DNA of 64,000 nt from Symsagittifera roscoffensis (GCF_963678635.1 NC_087064.1:44244346-44308345), one strand, 5' to 3'; shown: positions 10,179 to 22,096, counted from the stretch's first letter. Numbers and translations: made by a program. The notes: generated by a model from the sequence alone, not told the origin.

Positions 10179-10452
10179 TATTTCTATTTACAACTGCTTT
10201 TATTTACAATTTTATTATATACACGATTCTATTCTAAGAATTAAAAAAATATTTTTTGTGGTAACAAATTCTGTACAACGTGTTAAAAACCTTATCCAAT
10301 TCTCTTTCTACAATCTCCGAAAAATTTTCCTTAATTTGGTCTTAACCCTACCTGTTTCGATTTGTCTTATTCTGTCTTAAAACACACTTGTTGTAATTCT
10401 ACTTCAATTTTTATACCGTCCCAAGACTATTCGTCACTATCACAGTATTCTC
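10179..10452. other. Sequence just upstream of the Gag-Pol start
   Basis: About 270 bp, AT-rich, with no gene. It lies between the polyprotein ATG and the minisatellite and is probably part of the element's untranslated leader. Confidence 0.5.
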
Positions 10453-11218
10453 CGCTAGTGTCCTAAGACCCTTGTACCAAGGCCCCTGTTCCAAGACTAC
10501 TGTCCCAAGACTAGTGTCCCAAGACTACTGTCCCAAGACTAGTGTCCCAAGGCTAGTGTCCCAAGACTACTGTCCCAAGACTAGTGTCCCAAGGGTAGTG
10601 TCCCAAGACCAGTGTCCCAAGGCTAGTGTCCCAAGACTACTGTCCCAAGACTAGTGTCCCAAGGCTAGTGTCCCAAGACTACTGTCCCAAGGGTAGTGTC
10701 CCAAGACCAGTGTCCCAAGGCTAGTGTCCCAAGACTACTGTCCCAAGACTAGTGTCCCAAGGCTAGTGTCCCAAGACTACTGTCCCAAGACTAGTGTCCC
10801 AAGGGTAGTGTCCCAAGACCAGTGTCCCAAGGCTGGTGTCACAAGACTGGTGTCCCAAGACTAGTGTCCCAAGACAACTGTCCCAAGACCACTGTCCCAA
10901 GACCCTGTCCCAAGACCCCTGTCCCAAGACCACTGTCCCAAGACCCCTGTCCCAAGACCCTGTCCCAAGACCACTGTCCCAAGACCCTGTCCCAAGACCC
11001 TGTCCCAAGACCCTGTCCCAAGACCCTGTCCCAAGACCACTGTCCCAAGACCACTGTCCCAAGACCCTGTCCCAAGACCACTGTCCCAAGACCCTGTCCC
11101 AAGACCCTGTCCCAAGACCACTGTCCCAAGACCACTGTCCCAAGACCCTGTCCCAAGACCACTGTCCCAAGACCCTGTCCCAAGACCACTGTCCCAAGAC
11201 TGCTCTGTCCCAAGACTT
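10453..11218. repeat. Minisatellite, 14-bp and 12-bp units
   Basis: About 770 bp of direct repeats built on TGTCCCAAGAC. The left part (to about 10860) is mostly 14-bp units ending in TAG, TAC or CAG. The right part mixes 14-bp units (ending CAC) and 12-bp units (ending C). Because no unit contains a stop in several frames, long frames encoding S-Q-D-x-C-P-K-T-type repeats are open on both strands; I do not think these are genes. It lies in the leader of the minus-strand retroelement. Confidence 0.95.
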
Positions 11219-12058
11219 CTTCGGTCTTGTCCCAATACTCGTCACGGAGTGTCTTCCTCGTTGTAGGGTCTTCTTGAATCACCGTACCTTGTACCACCAC
11301 TCAAGCTCTAGTAAAATTTTCCCAAAAACCCTCTCTTAAAATCCAAATGCTGACCCCCCTCTTCTTTTTGGTTGTTTCTATTTCAATGTAGGTGCGCAGG
11401 TATCTTGTGATCACCTGTTCGTATAAAACCAAACACAAATCCTCACTAAAATGCAACAAAAATCTAAGTAAGAAAAATAATAAAAACAGAAAAATGAGCC
11501 CACCTGAAATTCAAAGGTGACCAATGTCTACCTTTCGTCTAAAAAAAATGTCTGGTATCTAATTGCCACGCGTTTTCCTCCCCCCACTAGTGATCTTATG
11601 GGGTATCACAAAAGCTGTCTATATCCGGTCCCCCCTACCAAACCAACCAGCGTACCAGTCTTAACTCGAGTTGAATTTTGGATCTCCACCTAATATTACC
11701 AACGCGTGTTAATGTTTAATGTAACTAAGTCAACGATGTCGACTAATTAGTTACTCTAATTTCCCCCTTTTTACAATTTACAACCGCCAACCTCTAACTT
11801 AACCAGCCCCCCTTCTAACCTCCCCCCTTTTTAGCCCCCCTTCTTAAGCCTAAAATTACCTTAAGCGCCGGGTGCTAAACCTCTCAAGAGAAAACCGTAG
11901 ACCTGTCTCCAGGCCTGCTCAAGTAAAAACGTTCCTCAAAACCGGGGGATGTCGCTTATCCTATTTTACACTTATCTCCTATAATGTAATGTGGATTTTA
12001 ACGATACCCGTTCTGCCCAACTTGAGAACTCGAGAATTGCCAAATCCTTCTTGGCTGC
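11219..12058. other. Non-coding, probable retroelement leader
   Basis: About 840 bp with no convincing reading frame. On the + strand it has conspicuous C-tracts (for example around 11,580-11,640 and 11,800-11,840), hence G-tracts in element sense. Confidence 0.5.
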
Positions 12059-12256
12059 TTTCCCACTCGACTGGTCACCTGTTCCAGTCCAGTCTCCTAT
12101 TGGTTCACCTCAAGTGTCCCTGAACCACTTTCCCACTCGGCTGGTCACCTCTTCCAGTCAAGTCTCCTATTGGTTCAGCTCAAGTGTCCCTGAACCACTT
12201 TCCCACTCGGCTGGTCACCTCTTCCAGTCAAGTCTCCTATTGGTCCAGCTGAGTTC
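12059..12256. repeat. 70-bp tandem repeat, about 2.8 copies
   Basis: Three successive units beginning TTCCCACTCG at about 12060, 12129 and 12199, each containing TCTCCTATTGGT and, in the first two, CTCAAGTGTCCCTGAACCAC. Units 2 and 3 are nearly identical, so the duplication is recent. Confidence 0.9.
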
Positions 12257-13656
12257 CAAGCTATCTGAAAACCCTTGACAACGCCCCACTTCGGGCACTT
12301 TATTACGGTTACTGGGTTAAATTGCTAGGTTGATCGAAACGATCGAACTTATAAAACAGTATGGGTATACTATTTAATTAATATAAAGGTTTGATCCAAC
12401 TGATCTGGTGTCAAAGTCACTGTGTTTTTTCGTTTTATGGTTTTTGTTCCTTTTTCTATTCTTTTTTGGTTTTTGTTTTGCTTTTTGTCTTTTTGCTCGT
12501 GTTTTTGTCCCCCTAGTTGCCCCCCTTTACTCGGTTAGCTAAGCCTCGTTCGGAGAGCGTACCAGGAAATTTTCTCGAGTTTTCTTAAAAAGCTATCACG
12601 GTACAACCGGAAGGTTTGCACGTTCCTGTCGAACCGTACCGCCGGTACTCTAGAATGGGCATTCAGCCCGAAGCTGTCTCAAGTGGGTTCGACTCCGTAG
12701 TCTTGATGTCGTAAACACCCAGGAGCGCCATAAAAACACTATGTAACATTCGTCTACTGCAGTCACACATGAGGCTTAAGAAAAATAGGCCCTATAACCA
12801 CTGGCTCAAGGGTCAGGGACACTATCTCTTGTGTTTTTCTACCTCAAGAACGGTCGGAGCCAGTTCGGTTCGCTTGTGACATGAGACTACGACCCGTTAC
12901 AGCTTAAAGGCTACTACTAAAATATCCCCCCACTCTAGAATTAGAAACGTCCCCATACTTAGGTCTCTAGATACCCAAAATACATGAACGCCGTTAAAAA
13001 CCGGGTTGGAACAATCCGTTAAGTTACTTTTTATTAGACAGTGGAACTTTGATCCATTTCAGATGGATCAACCTAAAACTCGCCTTACCTCAACATAACA
13101 CTCATAAAACACACTCTAGGAATTTAAATTTGTACTCACATAGTAGCACGCTCAAGAAGTGGGAAATAATCCAGTCGGTAATTAACTCAAGAATTAAATA
13201 ACGCAACTAAATGAGTCTAATGTTTTATAGTTTTGACAATGAGAACGAGTTTATACTCTAGACAATAGTTTTCTTGTGAACCATTAGGACACTCAAGCTG
13301 TCCACCTTTCCACCGAAGGTTCACTCTAGTCCAGTTCCGAATAATACTCCAGTCGTTATAATCCAATTCGAGGGAATACTCTCGTCTCTGTCACAGATGG
13401 GACAGCTCTACTCTCGATTATTATAGTGATGGAAATTGCGAATAGCAATTTCCTACTGCTTTTTCTTGTGACTTTCCCGCGTATGCGACTCAATTGTTCT
13501 GAAATTGTTCTGATCTCTTTTTCTGATTTTCAGTTCTCGCGAGAAAATCGTGCATGACAGGTTCCATTCGAAATTTTGAAAAATTAAATTTCACTCCAAA
13601 ATCAAGTGTTTTTTGCTTCTCTCAAGGTCAAACTTCCAAATATGACCGACTGGCAC
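12257..13656. other. Non-coding, probable retroelement leader or LTR
   Basis: 1.4 kb with no gene. The CTCAAG hexamer recurs many times (for example near 12678, 12806, 12845, 13149, 13186, 13291, 13618), linking it in composition to the polyprotein region. I could not identify LTR ends. Confidence 0.4.
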
Positions 13657-14378
13657 AAAATTTAAAAATTAGCAATTCCCGAATCCTTTAACCTTCACGT
13701 TTTGTTCAATCGTTCAAATAACGTTCTTAATTCTTAATAATCACCAATCCGGAAGGCTCGCTGCTAAAATTCGAATTCTGCAGAGATTGCATTTTGGCCA
13801 TTCTGGTCGAATGTCACATTCTCGTCCTTATCAAAATGAATCTAGTTGTTAATTAAATTCAAATCAGGACATGACAAGAAGCTAAAAGTCTATATAAAAG
13901 GATAAAAGTCTCAGTTCCGAAACCCTTCCGGATTCTTGAATCCACTGAATCAAGCTCGTTAATCTTGATTTCTTCTTAATCCGGAAGGCTGTCCTCCACC
14001 CTTCACCGTTGTCTGCAACGGCCTTGCAACTATTGTAGCGACACAATAGTTGCAACTCGGAACCTTCTCTGCTATTCCTGCAATCTGCTGTTGTTTTTTG
14101 ATCACGATTCTCGTAGTTATCGTCCGCGCAACAAATGTTGTTGTGTTCTTTTCTAGCTTTTCTGCCAAAATGGCCGTTTCTGACGTTTCTCAGAAATGTT
14201 ACGTAATCACTTCGAAAATTTAAAAATTAGCAATTTCCGAATCCTTTAACCTTCACGTTTTGTTCAATCGTCCAAATAACGTTCTTAATTCTCAATAATC
14301 ACCAATCCGGAAGGCTCGTTGCTAAAAATTCGAATTCCGCAGAGATTGCATTTTGGCCATTCTGGTCGAATGTCACAT
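13657..14378. repeat. Pair of ~163-bp direct repeats with a TATA box between them
   Basis: 13657-13819 and 14215-14378 are copies of the same sequence with a handful of differences. Both begin AAAATTTAAAAATTAGCAAT and end GGTCGAATGTCACAT. The 395-bp spacer contains a third partial match (ATCCGGAAGGCT, near 13980) and a good TATA element. The arrangement resembles nested or duplicated LTR or promoter modules. Confidence 0.85.
13891..13901 (+). promoter_or_regulatory. TATA-box-like element
   Basis: TATATAAAAGG is a near-ideal TATA box on the + strand, opposite in orientation to the retroelement genes, and lies between the two direct repeats. No clear downstream gene is seen, so it may belong to a different, truncated element. 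Confidence 0.3.
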
Positions 14379-15379
14379 GACCATTTTGACCTAACAAAAA
14401 ATCTGAAAAACTTTTAGACAATTTGCGATCCTGATAGGCTATTTTCGTTCAGCCTGCTATTCGGCCTGCTATTATGGATCCTGCTATTCACGCTCGGAAC
14501 GTTTTTCTAAAGAAGCATCATCACCATCTGACAACGAGGTCATCGGTCATCACTCTTTAAATCAAGTGATTTCATGTGCTTTTTTGCAGTTCATTGTTAA
14601 GCTTCTTTTGCTTTTGAGTAATTATATATATTAGCTGCACTTTGTGCTTTTTCTTTTCTCAATAAAAATATGTCTGGATGGTGTTCATCAAAAAGAGCGT
14701 AAAATATATAATGAGAGTGAAAAAAATCAAGATTGAGTCAAGATTCAGTTTTTATGGTCAAGGTTGAAGTCAATATTTCGTTGTGGAGTCAAAAATCAAG
14801 GTCAAAATAAACTTTTTTGTCAAGATCAAGATTTGGTAGTCAAGATCAAGATTGAAAAAAGTCAAGATCTTGACATTCCTGCACCGTTATTCACTAACTG
14901 GGTACATTGAAGGCCAAACAAGAGAAAGAATAGATTGAACAATGGATTGTAAAAATTGATTGTAAAAACAAAGAACAAATTCATTATTTCTACATCTCTT
15001 GAGCTGAAATTATTGTGGATGAATTTGATTGGCTAATTAGCCAATCAAGTTCCATCGACATTTTCTGCCATATCAGTTGAAATTTCATTGAGATAAAATT
15101 ATTAGCCGAAATGATAAAGAAAATTAAAATTTGTTTTGTCAAGCCATTTTACTGAATTTTGCTTGTCTGGGCAAGGTTCACAAGTGACTCAAAATTAATT
15201 TGATAATTTGACTCAAAGTTCCACCTTTTCGGCAATTTCTGCTAATATTTTTATCTTCTAGAAAAGTTGATCGGAATGCCCTGGCCGTGTAACTTGAAAT
15301 TGATTGGCAAAAATTACCCAATCAAATTTGATCGCATAATTTCCAGCTTACGATGTAGAAAAATTGATTTTGGGCCGTT
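14379..15379. other. Non-coding, low-complexity
   Basis: 1 kb with no gene. 14,720-14,870 is a degenerate simple repeat around GTCAAGATCAAGATT. Confidence 0.5.
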
Positions 15380-15582
15380 TAGTGCATAAGACCCGAAACG
15401 AGTTTAGCATCCCAAAGCTCTTTATTGACTTTTAAGAAAAGAGTAGCCTCAAGGTAATGTGGAGTAATGCTTTTTCGAATTGATCCAAGTGTGAGTTTTG
15501 CTCTGCTGAAAAGTCGCTCACAATTGTTTGACGTACCGGGAATCCTATTTGTTTTGCATAATGGGGTTACGTCATCCCTAAA
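15380..15582 (-). pseudogene. hAT transposase fragment, C-terminal dimerisation domain
   Basis: On the minus strand about 66 codons, from an in-frame stop at 15583-15585 to a stop at 15380-15382. They read as the conserved hAT C-terminal region: a T-S-N-N-C-E-R-L-F-S core followed by KLTLGSIRKSI and YLEATLFLK. The S-x-x-x-E-R-x-F-S pattern is diagnostic of the hAT dimerisation domain. The rest of the transposase is absent, so this is a truncated relic. Next to it, 15,580-15,665 carries several copies of the palindrome TTATGGCCATAA. Confidence 0.85.
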
Positions 15583-16762
15583 TTATGGCCATAATCGAAG
15601 GCAGTTCCATACATAATGGCCATACTTTTTGTCCTTTCCCTCCATTATTTATGGCCATAATGGCCCCTAACCATTATTTTTGCGGAAGCCCTGGCCACGG
15701 TCTTCCACGTTCCTTCTATTCTTAGTGAAGATACTTCTATGGCAACCTATGGAAAAACAACATGGAAACCACATAAATTTATTTGATGTTAAGATTATAA
15801 CCATTATTATATTATTTTTTAAATGAACAAATAACCAAGAAAAATAGCTTGACTTAAACTTGCTTGATAATATTAATTATCAGTTTGCAATTAAAGTGTT
15901 CAATTTTATAAGTAAAAAGTTATTGTTTCGATCTCTTCACAAAGTGAAAGGGAGGAAGTATGGCATAGATAGGCTTTTCCATCAAATTTTGAACGACTCA
16001 TAAAGTGCTCGTAGGTGTTTAATTGTGCCATCATATTGAAGCCACATTGGTCGTAATCAAGATTCGTAAAAAGTTGTTAAAAGTTTTCTCAGTGTCGAGA
16101 AAAATTGGTCCGATTTTCTAACTTAAATTTGAGACACTGTCCGCAATTTTCGTGAGACTCAATTAAGTTATAATGCATTTTTTACTTTACTATTGCTATA
16201 AATTGTTGCTGCTGAATTCTTAAGTTGATCGCCTTTCAAAAAAAAAAAGTAAACTGGATAATCAGGAGAATTTTTTTTTATTTTGTCAGCTTTCATTTCT
16301 TTTCTTATAATTTATTCTTCTCATGACAACTGCGGTACTAGCACAGCTGGTGGCTTTCATCCTTTTTTCAGCTCAAATGTTGGTTGGAATTTTTTAAGCG
16401 TGGTTCTTTTTGTGGTGATTCAGGAAACGTAGTCGCTCTTAACATTTTTTAATTTGCTAGTTTCCGAAAATGGTTTGTTTTATTGTATCGGAGTATTGTG
16501 TCTTGGCTCAAGTTCCCAGGTTTACTGGCTTAAACATTTTATAACTGCTCTAAATTTTTCTATCAGCTATTTGAAAGCTATTACCTTTTCGTTTCACAGC
16601 TATTTATCAGTGTCTTGATCAGTATTATTTAAGTGGAGTTGACTAACTAAATTACAAAAGGGGCCCTTGCGCTTACAAATGTATATATGTTGACAAATGT
16701 ATGTATACATTCTGTTTTATATATTTTTTCTATCTTATTTGTTATTATTATTTTTTTCTTAA
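15583..16762. other. Non-coding, decayed repeats
   Basis: 1.2 kb with no gene. A cluster of ATTATGGCCATAAT-type palindromes is at 15,580-15,665; the remainder is AT-rich with nothing recognisable. Confidence 0.5.
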
Positions 16763-17544
16763 CAGGGTTGAGCAAATTAAGTTTTCTTTACAAAAAAAAT
16801 CATTCAAACAGTTAAAAAATTTTAAACATGTTCAAAACAGTTTTTTTTCCAAAAATTTTTATTTGTCGAGCGAATACAGAACGCCAACTGTTCAGTTTTT
16901 TTCCCATTGAGCTGAACGCATTGTGCTGTACGCGCGTTCGATACAGGCTGAGTTGGGAACAAGGTTTCTTTATCTCGAGGAAAGCTCCAGACCTGAATCA
17001 GCGTGAGGAGTACCGGCAGCGCCAGCTAACGCTGCGCTTCTAATCTAAATGTTGTTTTAACGTTTTATGTTAACTCAGATTGTGCTTTTTATTCTCGGAT
17101 TTTATGTGTTTTTTTATTGTGTACGATGTTTGTTGTTTTTTCTTTCATGTTTGTTGTTCTGATGATGTCCTAATTAACGAAAACGTTCAAGCATTGATAC
17201 TTGTTTTTTTTTTCGTTTCCCAGAAAGAGCACTTCATCTACGACGTTCTTTTCCTGGGTACCTAAGGCGACTTGTGACTTGATAAAGCTACTCGGCTTGC
17301 AATTCACAGTCTTCGAAAACTAATTCCAAGTCTTTTCGCGAGTTTCGACCAGCTTTGCTCATACTTACTCTGAAAACCAGGCACTTAATGCAGGACTGTT
17401 TCAGACATTGTTTGTCACATGTAAATAAACGCCAATGAACTCTAAGATACAAGTAAAAAAAACACATTTTTTAAATTTGTTTAAAACATGTTTTAAATCT
17501 TTTTAAAATCATGTTCAAAACAGGCCATTTTTTTGCCAACTCTG
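16763..17544. mobile_element. Candidate non-autonomous hAT element
   Basis: The left end CAGGGTTGAGCAAA (16763) and the reverse complement of the right end, CAGAGTTGGCAAA (ending 17544), form short inverted ends of the hAT type (CAGxGTTGGCAA). Both ends have subterminal TTTAAACATGTT-like blocks (about 16812-16835 and 17478-17515). The flanking octamers TTTCTTAA and ATTCATGA match at only five of eight positions, so the target duplication is decayed or absent. The interior encodes nothing recognisable. Confidence 0.35.
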
Positions 17545-18012
17545 ATTCATGATAATCAGAAGGTCAAAAGTATCATAGTAACCGAGGTTACAGTCAGGAG
17601 TACCTTCATCATATATTCCAGTCAAAATCCTAGGAATTTTCTAGATATGGAAGAGTTAAGTATAACGTGGATAGAAGAAAAGGGAGTCAGATGGTTGGGA
17701 ATCAGGCCAAACAGATTGAGAAAACTAACACCTGCTCAATAAACCGGAGATGAATAAAACTTTAAAAGTTTGACGTGGTAGGAGGCTACGGGTCTATCAG
17801 ATACTTAAACTAAGCTGCACTTTTGTTGCCTTGGCTCTATTAATAAAAAAATTCCTCGAAAGTTTCTTTATCATAGTGCCGAGGACACAGGCAGCGTTCT
17901 TAATCTGTTTTGCGAGGGAGATTTTCTGCTTGAGAAAACTACCTGCCCCGGGTTCCTTGGTACACTTGCTATATAGAAAAATCTCAGTGCTAGGGCTGGC
18001 GGCACCCTGAAC
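17545..18012. other. Non-coding
   Basis: About 470 bp with no gene. One short open frame (17533-17742) has no recognisable similarity. Confidence 0.4.
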
Positions 18013-18850
18013 TTAAAAAGCTATTCGTTGAAAATTATATCCATCATTAATTAAATCTCTATATTTGGCAGATTTGAGATCTTCCGGCTCGGCTGCCGCC
18101 GTTCCGGGGTTACAAACCGAGTCTGCGCTTATTCTATTAGGGGCTAGACAGTCAACTACCAGTACATTCCACTGAAGCTGCTTACCAACTGCCCATGGGA
18201 CGAGCGTCAAACCTTTTGGTCGCCTCTGATCTGGCCTGTGGAGGTATTGTGGTTATAAAACAGAAGGGATTTGATTGGGGGCGGAAGTTTGTTTTATATG
18301 AGCATTCAAATTTGAATGCCCAGAGAATCTTCCTGGATTTTTCAGACAAGAGAGGCCATGCCATCAATCTTCGGTTACAACTTTTCCGTAAACATGTTTT
18401 TCACAAATTTTGAAGTTAAGCGGAGTCCAATTGCAATTCTAAGCTGCTGATTTGACAATTTTAATCTTAGATATTTACACCGTATGACATTCAACCATTG
18501 CGACGCGAACTTATCCTGGTAAGCATTGAACCTTTCTACATCCATTGGTTCTAGTTTCAAAATGTTTGAGAAAGTTTGTTATCAAAAAGGGGCTCTGTCC
18601 TACTTTTTATGTTTCGTTTTCCGGACTAACTTCACATTTTGGTGCATCAAACCAAAGTGTTAATGCATCATATGTTCCATCCTCGTGCTCCAAACCAAAA
18701 AATTCACTCAAGGTATCCTTCACTCCTACTGCTGAGGCTAAAAAGCGGGTAAAGCTAGTAGGTGAGCGGAAAAGACACCCAAGCCACCTTGGCTGCCGGA
18801 GAACTGCTTGCAAAAATTGGCTAACGTTTATTTTCACATTTGTTACCTTA
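18013..18850 (-). pseudogene. Reverse-transcriptase-type retroelement relic, C-terminal part
   Basis: Minus strand, split over several frames. In order 18840 to 18013: QGGLGVFSAHLLALP, then after a frameshift RFLASAVGVKDTLSEFF, then SNQQLRIAIGLRL, and finally PWAVGKQLQWNVLVVD followed by GTAAAEPEDLKSAKYRDL. This succession is the common C-terminal tail found after reverse transcriptase in many metazoan retroelement proteins, with a W-D-V-like strand characteristic of an endonuclease-like domain (here W-N-V). Frameshifts and stops mark it as dead. The exact clade is not resolved. Confidence 0.65.
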
Positions 18851-20904
18851 CATAATGAATGTCGTAAAATCCGATCCTATCTTTCCAAAAAATCAATTAG
18901 CAAAAACTAGGATTTTCACGCAAAAGTTAGAGTTTCGGCATGCTAAAGCATTATTTAGGAGGTAAAAACCATGATATGCAATTAGCTTATCAATAAGCTC
19001 TGAAATTATTTCCAGCTCAGCTTTTTTTCCATTTAGCAATTCTTTGCGAAAGATTCTCTTATCGGGGAGCCCAAGATTTCAAGTTTATCTCTGGATTTGG
19101 TTTTCTTTTTTGGATATGCTTTTGGAAACTGACCTATAATTGTTCTCTAGTGCGTACTTGTGGTCGGTTCTAGAAAACATAGCTCAGATATGTCTGCTTA
19201 AGCCATACTTATTTTTTCGATTTCAGTATGCTTTTTGTAGTGTCTCGGAGAACTATCTTATAATTGTCGGCTTGATTTCCATCATCCTAATACCAAACGT
19301 TTATTTTAGATTCGAACCTTTCCAGCGCCTGTATTGTTTCAACAAACAGCGGTGGAGCCTCGGGTCATCTTGTTGTGTTACGTCCTCAGACATATTGACG
19401 GAATTTTTATAAAAAAGAACTCACATTAACGTAGCAGGTCCAGTGGCGCACCCCCAGACTCCGCAAGCCAGGAACTCCTTGCCCCAGACCAGTGACCAGC
19501 TTGACAGACTTGTCTCTAAAATCCCGCAAAGGGTGCTCGACCAACAGGCACAAACATCAAACATATCACAACTATTTTATAAGTTTATCAAAAAATTTTA
19601 TAAGTTTATTATAAGCTTACTGGTCGCCTTTCACTGGAAAAAGAAACACGGTATTTCTTTTTAAATGTGTACATTCTGTTTAACTAACGATTTGAAGAAA
19701 TTGTTATAGTTTAAAGACAATGCGTTAGTTTTTTTTCGGCTGTGTTTGTCGGCTCTCCTAGAGTTATGAATACATGTCGGCGTGAACGTTTTTTTATGAG
19801 TACATTTAAACGATTTTCTATTTTTTACTCAAATTAAATTATAGTTTTCAGATTGTCAGCGGAGAAATTTTTTAAATATTGATGCAGTTTTCTCAAATGA
19901 AATGAGTCAATTTCAAAGCGTGAAAATCCATGTGAAAGTTCAAACGTGGAATCATAATAAACCGTTTTCGTCTTGATTCGGATTCCCGAGAAAAACTAAA
20001 AACTTGTCTGTGCTGAGCAAACTTTTGGATTAAATGACACGAAGTTTACAAATGACCTGATGAGATTCTTTGTAAATGAGCTCTCAATTGAGTTCTCTCA
20101 CAACTTCTGCTTTTTATGCGGTTATATTTTTTAAATCCGTCATGGGTCAAATTCAGTTATACGCAATGTGACTTAAACTCAGTGCTTTTTCGTTAAAAGG
20201 AAGGAGAACTACACTTGCTTACTGCTAAAGCATAAAGGTCACGAAAAACGTGTCAATCAAAAACTTTTCTTGAAATTCAAAGAGCTCTTAGGTCATATTG
20301 TTTTTTTTTGAAAATCAAAGTTTGAATATTGCGCTACTTGCACAGCAATGTGCTAGCCATTTTAAGAGTCGATGAACATAGTTTAGACCCTTTTATAGGC
20401 CCAGATTTTTTTTCGTTTTTATAGGAAAAATTTAAAGGAAAATTTTTTATAAGGCTGATTTCCTTATCAGTTTATTTCGTTTGTGTTGTTAAAAGGATCG
20501 TAAAATCCACTCTCGATTAGCAAAAGTGTGAAGGTCTCGAAACTGATCGATTTATTTTCGAAAATGGAAATCAATTTTCAGGTTTTCCAGCAAAATAAAA
20601 AATAGACTTCTTGATCCAATTTTCTCAAGTTGGGTTAATTGTATTTAAATTATTTCAATAATAATTTGTTGCAGGAACTGAAAAAATTTTAAGATTTATT
20701 TTGCAGCCAATTTTTTTCTGTTTTTCTGTTCAATTGTGTCTGTTGGTTATGTTGTTTTGCAGAAGTTCGAAAATTCGAATTTGTTCAATAAAACATTTCT
20801 AAATGCTTTTTTAAAATGTTTAACTTCAGATTTTCTTGAAACAGGTAATTGCCAATGTCTTACAAGCTTTGAAGGTTGATTTTATCTAAATTCCAAATGT
20901 ATTT

Positions 20905-20925
20905 ACGCTTGAGATAAGCAAGCGT
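20905..20925. repeat. Hairpin of dispersed repeat family (ACGCTTG/CAAGCGT)
   Basis: A perfect 7-bp stem ACGCTTG...CAAGCGT with a 7-nt loop, followed by TTATCAAACTGGAATAT. Related copies are at 31758-31778 (same stem) and 34671-34690 (stem with a paired change). Confidence 0.75.
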
Positions 20926-21038
20926 TATCAAACTGGAATATCGACTTTTTTTGGGTTAACAACTGGTTTAACAAAGTTACATGAATCACTTGACTTAATT
21001 CACATGCACACGTGCAAATTTAAGTTCTACCGGTCTGC

Positions 21039-21283
21039 TGTTACTACTGACAGCTCGGCTCTTTTTCCTTATCCCCCCACCTGCAAAGTTTTACAAATCA
21101 AAAGTTTGTTCACATTATTCGATTTTTTGAAAATTGGCATACGGACTAATAAGGCCATGGCAAACATATTTCGTCTTCATAATGAACCTTGTAAAACCAC
21201 TCGTTACACTATAAAATTGATGCTTTTGTGAGGTGGGGATGGGGAAAGGAAAAAGAGCCGACAGCTCTTTTAGGTAGTAATGT
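21039..21283. mobile_element. MITE-like inverted-repeat element
   Basis: The left arm (21039-21087) and right arm (21226-21283) are inverted copies. TTACTAC begins one arm and GTAGTAA ends the other, and both carry the block GGCTCTTTTTCCTT..CCCCACCT, with a few mismatches. The interior (about 140 bp) is non-coding. No target duplication could be recognised. Confidence 0.65.
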
Positions 21284-22096
21284 CTTAAGTTTTTGAAGAC
21301 AAAATATTCCGTTTCAAAAAAAGTTTATGACTATCGTTATTCTGATTGTGTTGGCTGCTTAGTTGCCGCATCACTGAATTTTCTTGTTATACAAAATATC
21401 TACAGAAAAACATATGATAGCTTGGCTCCCATCAAAATCAAACTTTATTAATTTTTCAGGCACACACGGAGTTTGAGGAAAATACTATGCCTGAGGTGGT
21501 AAAAGTTCTGTGTTTGAACCAGGCCAGCACTTCTTTATTCAAAAGGAAATATTCTGTTTCGAAAAATTTTCGACCTGTTGTGTGTCTGCTTGTGTGTGGC
21601 CGGCTTGGTTGCCTTGTTGCAGATTTTTGCTGGGCTGTGAATACTTTTTATTGTAACTGAAAGAGCTTTGATTTTTGAACAAATCAGCGAAAAAAAAACG
21701 AAAAAAAATTATAAACTTAAGTTTACAAATTACAGTTAACTTACTAAACTGGTATTTTTTTTCCATTTTTATCGCGCATATACAACCACTTACTTTCGCC
21801 AATCGAAATTAATATAAAACTTACTTGTTTCCTACCAAGCTCGTTCAGCTCTTTCGGTTTTATTGAAGTTATTGTGGATATTTTTCAGTTCTCGTTTGTT
21901 TTTGCTGGTTATTTTCTGCCCGGTTTATATCGGTGACCTTGAGCAACTTAAACGGTCTTAAAATTTTTTGCCACTTAATTTACGTTCTAGCTACGTTCTG
22001 AACTGAGTGAAAAATCGGTTTCAGACGTCATAGTGAGTACTTTTAGGTTGATTAACCCCGTTCCAATTCGTTGATCTCAAAGGATATTGCCAACGA

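Larger units (their letters stand above)
1..13650 (-). mobile_element. Giant Ty3/gypsy-type LTR retrotransposon (incomplete in window)
   Basis: Sense strand is minus. It includes the Gag-Pol frame, the 3' coiled-coil frame and a probable long 5' leader. The 3' LTR would lie beyond the left edge, so the LTRs cannot be recognised by comparing two copies, and no primer binding site was identified with confidence. The right boundary is inferred from the extent of a peculiar CTCAAG-rich, pyrimidine-rich composition that stops at about 13.62 kb. The true end may lie anywhere from about 11.3 to 14.4 kb. Confidence 0.6.

Noticed and set aside
10763-11339. Long open frames on both strands in the minisatellite
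   Set aside because: They follow from stop-free 14- and 12-bp units and encode only short-period repeats; no start context or homology.
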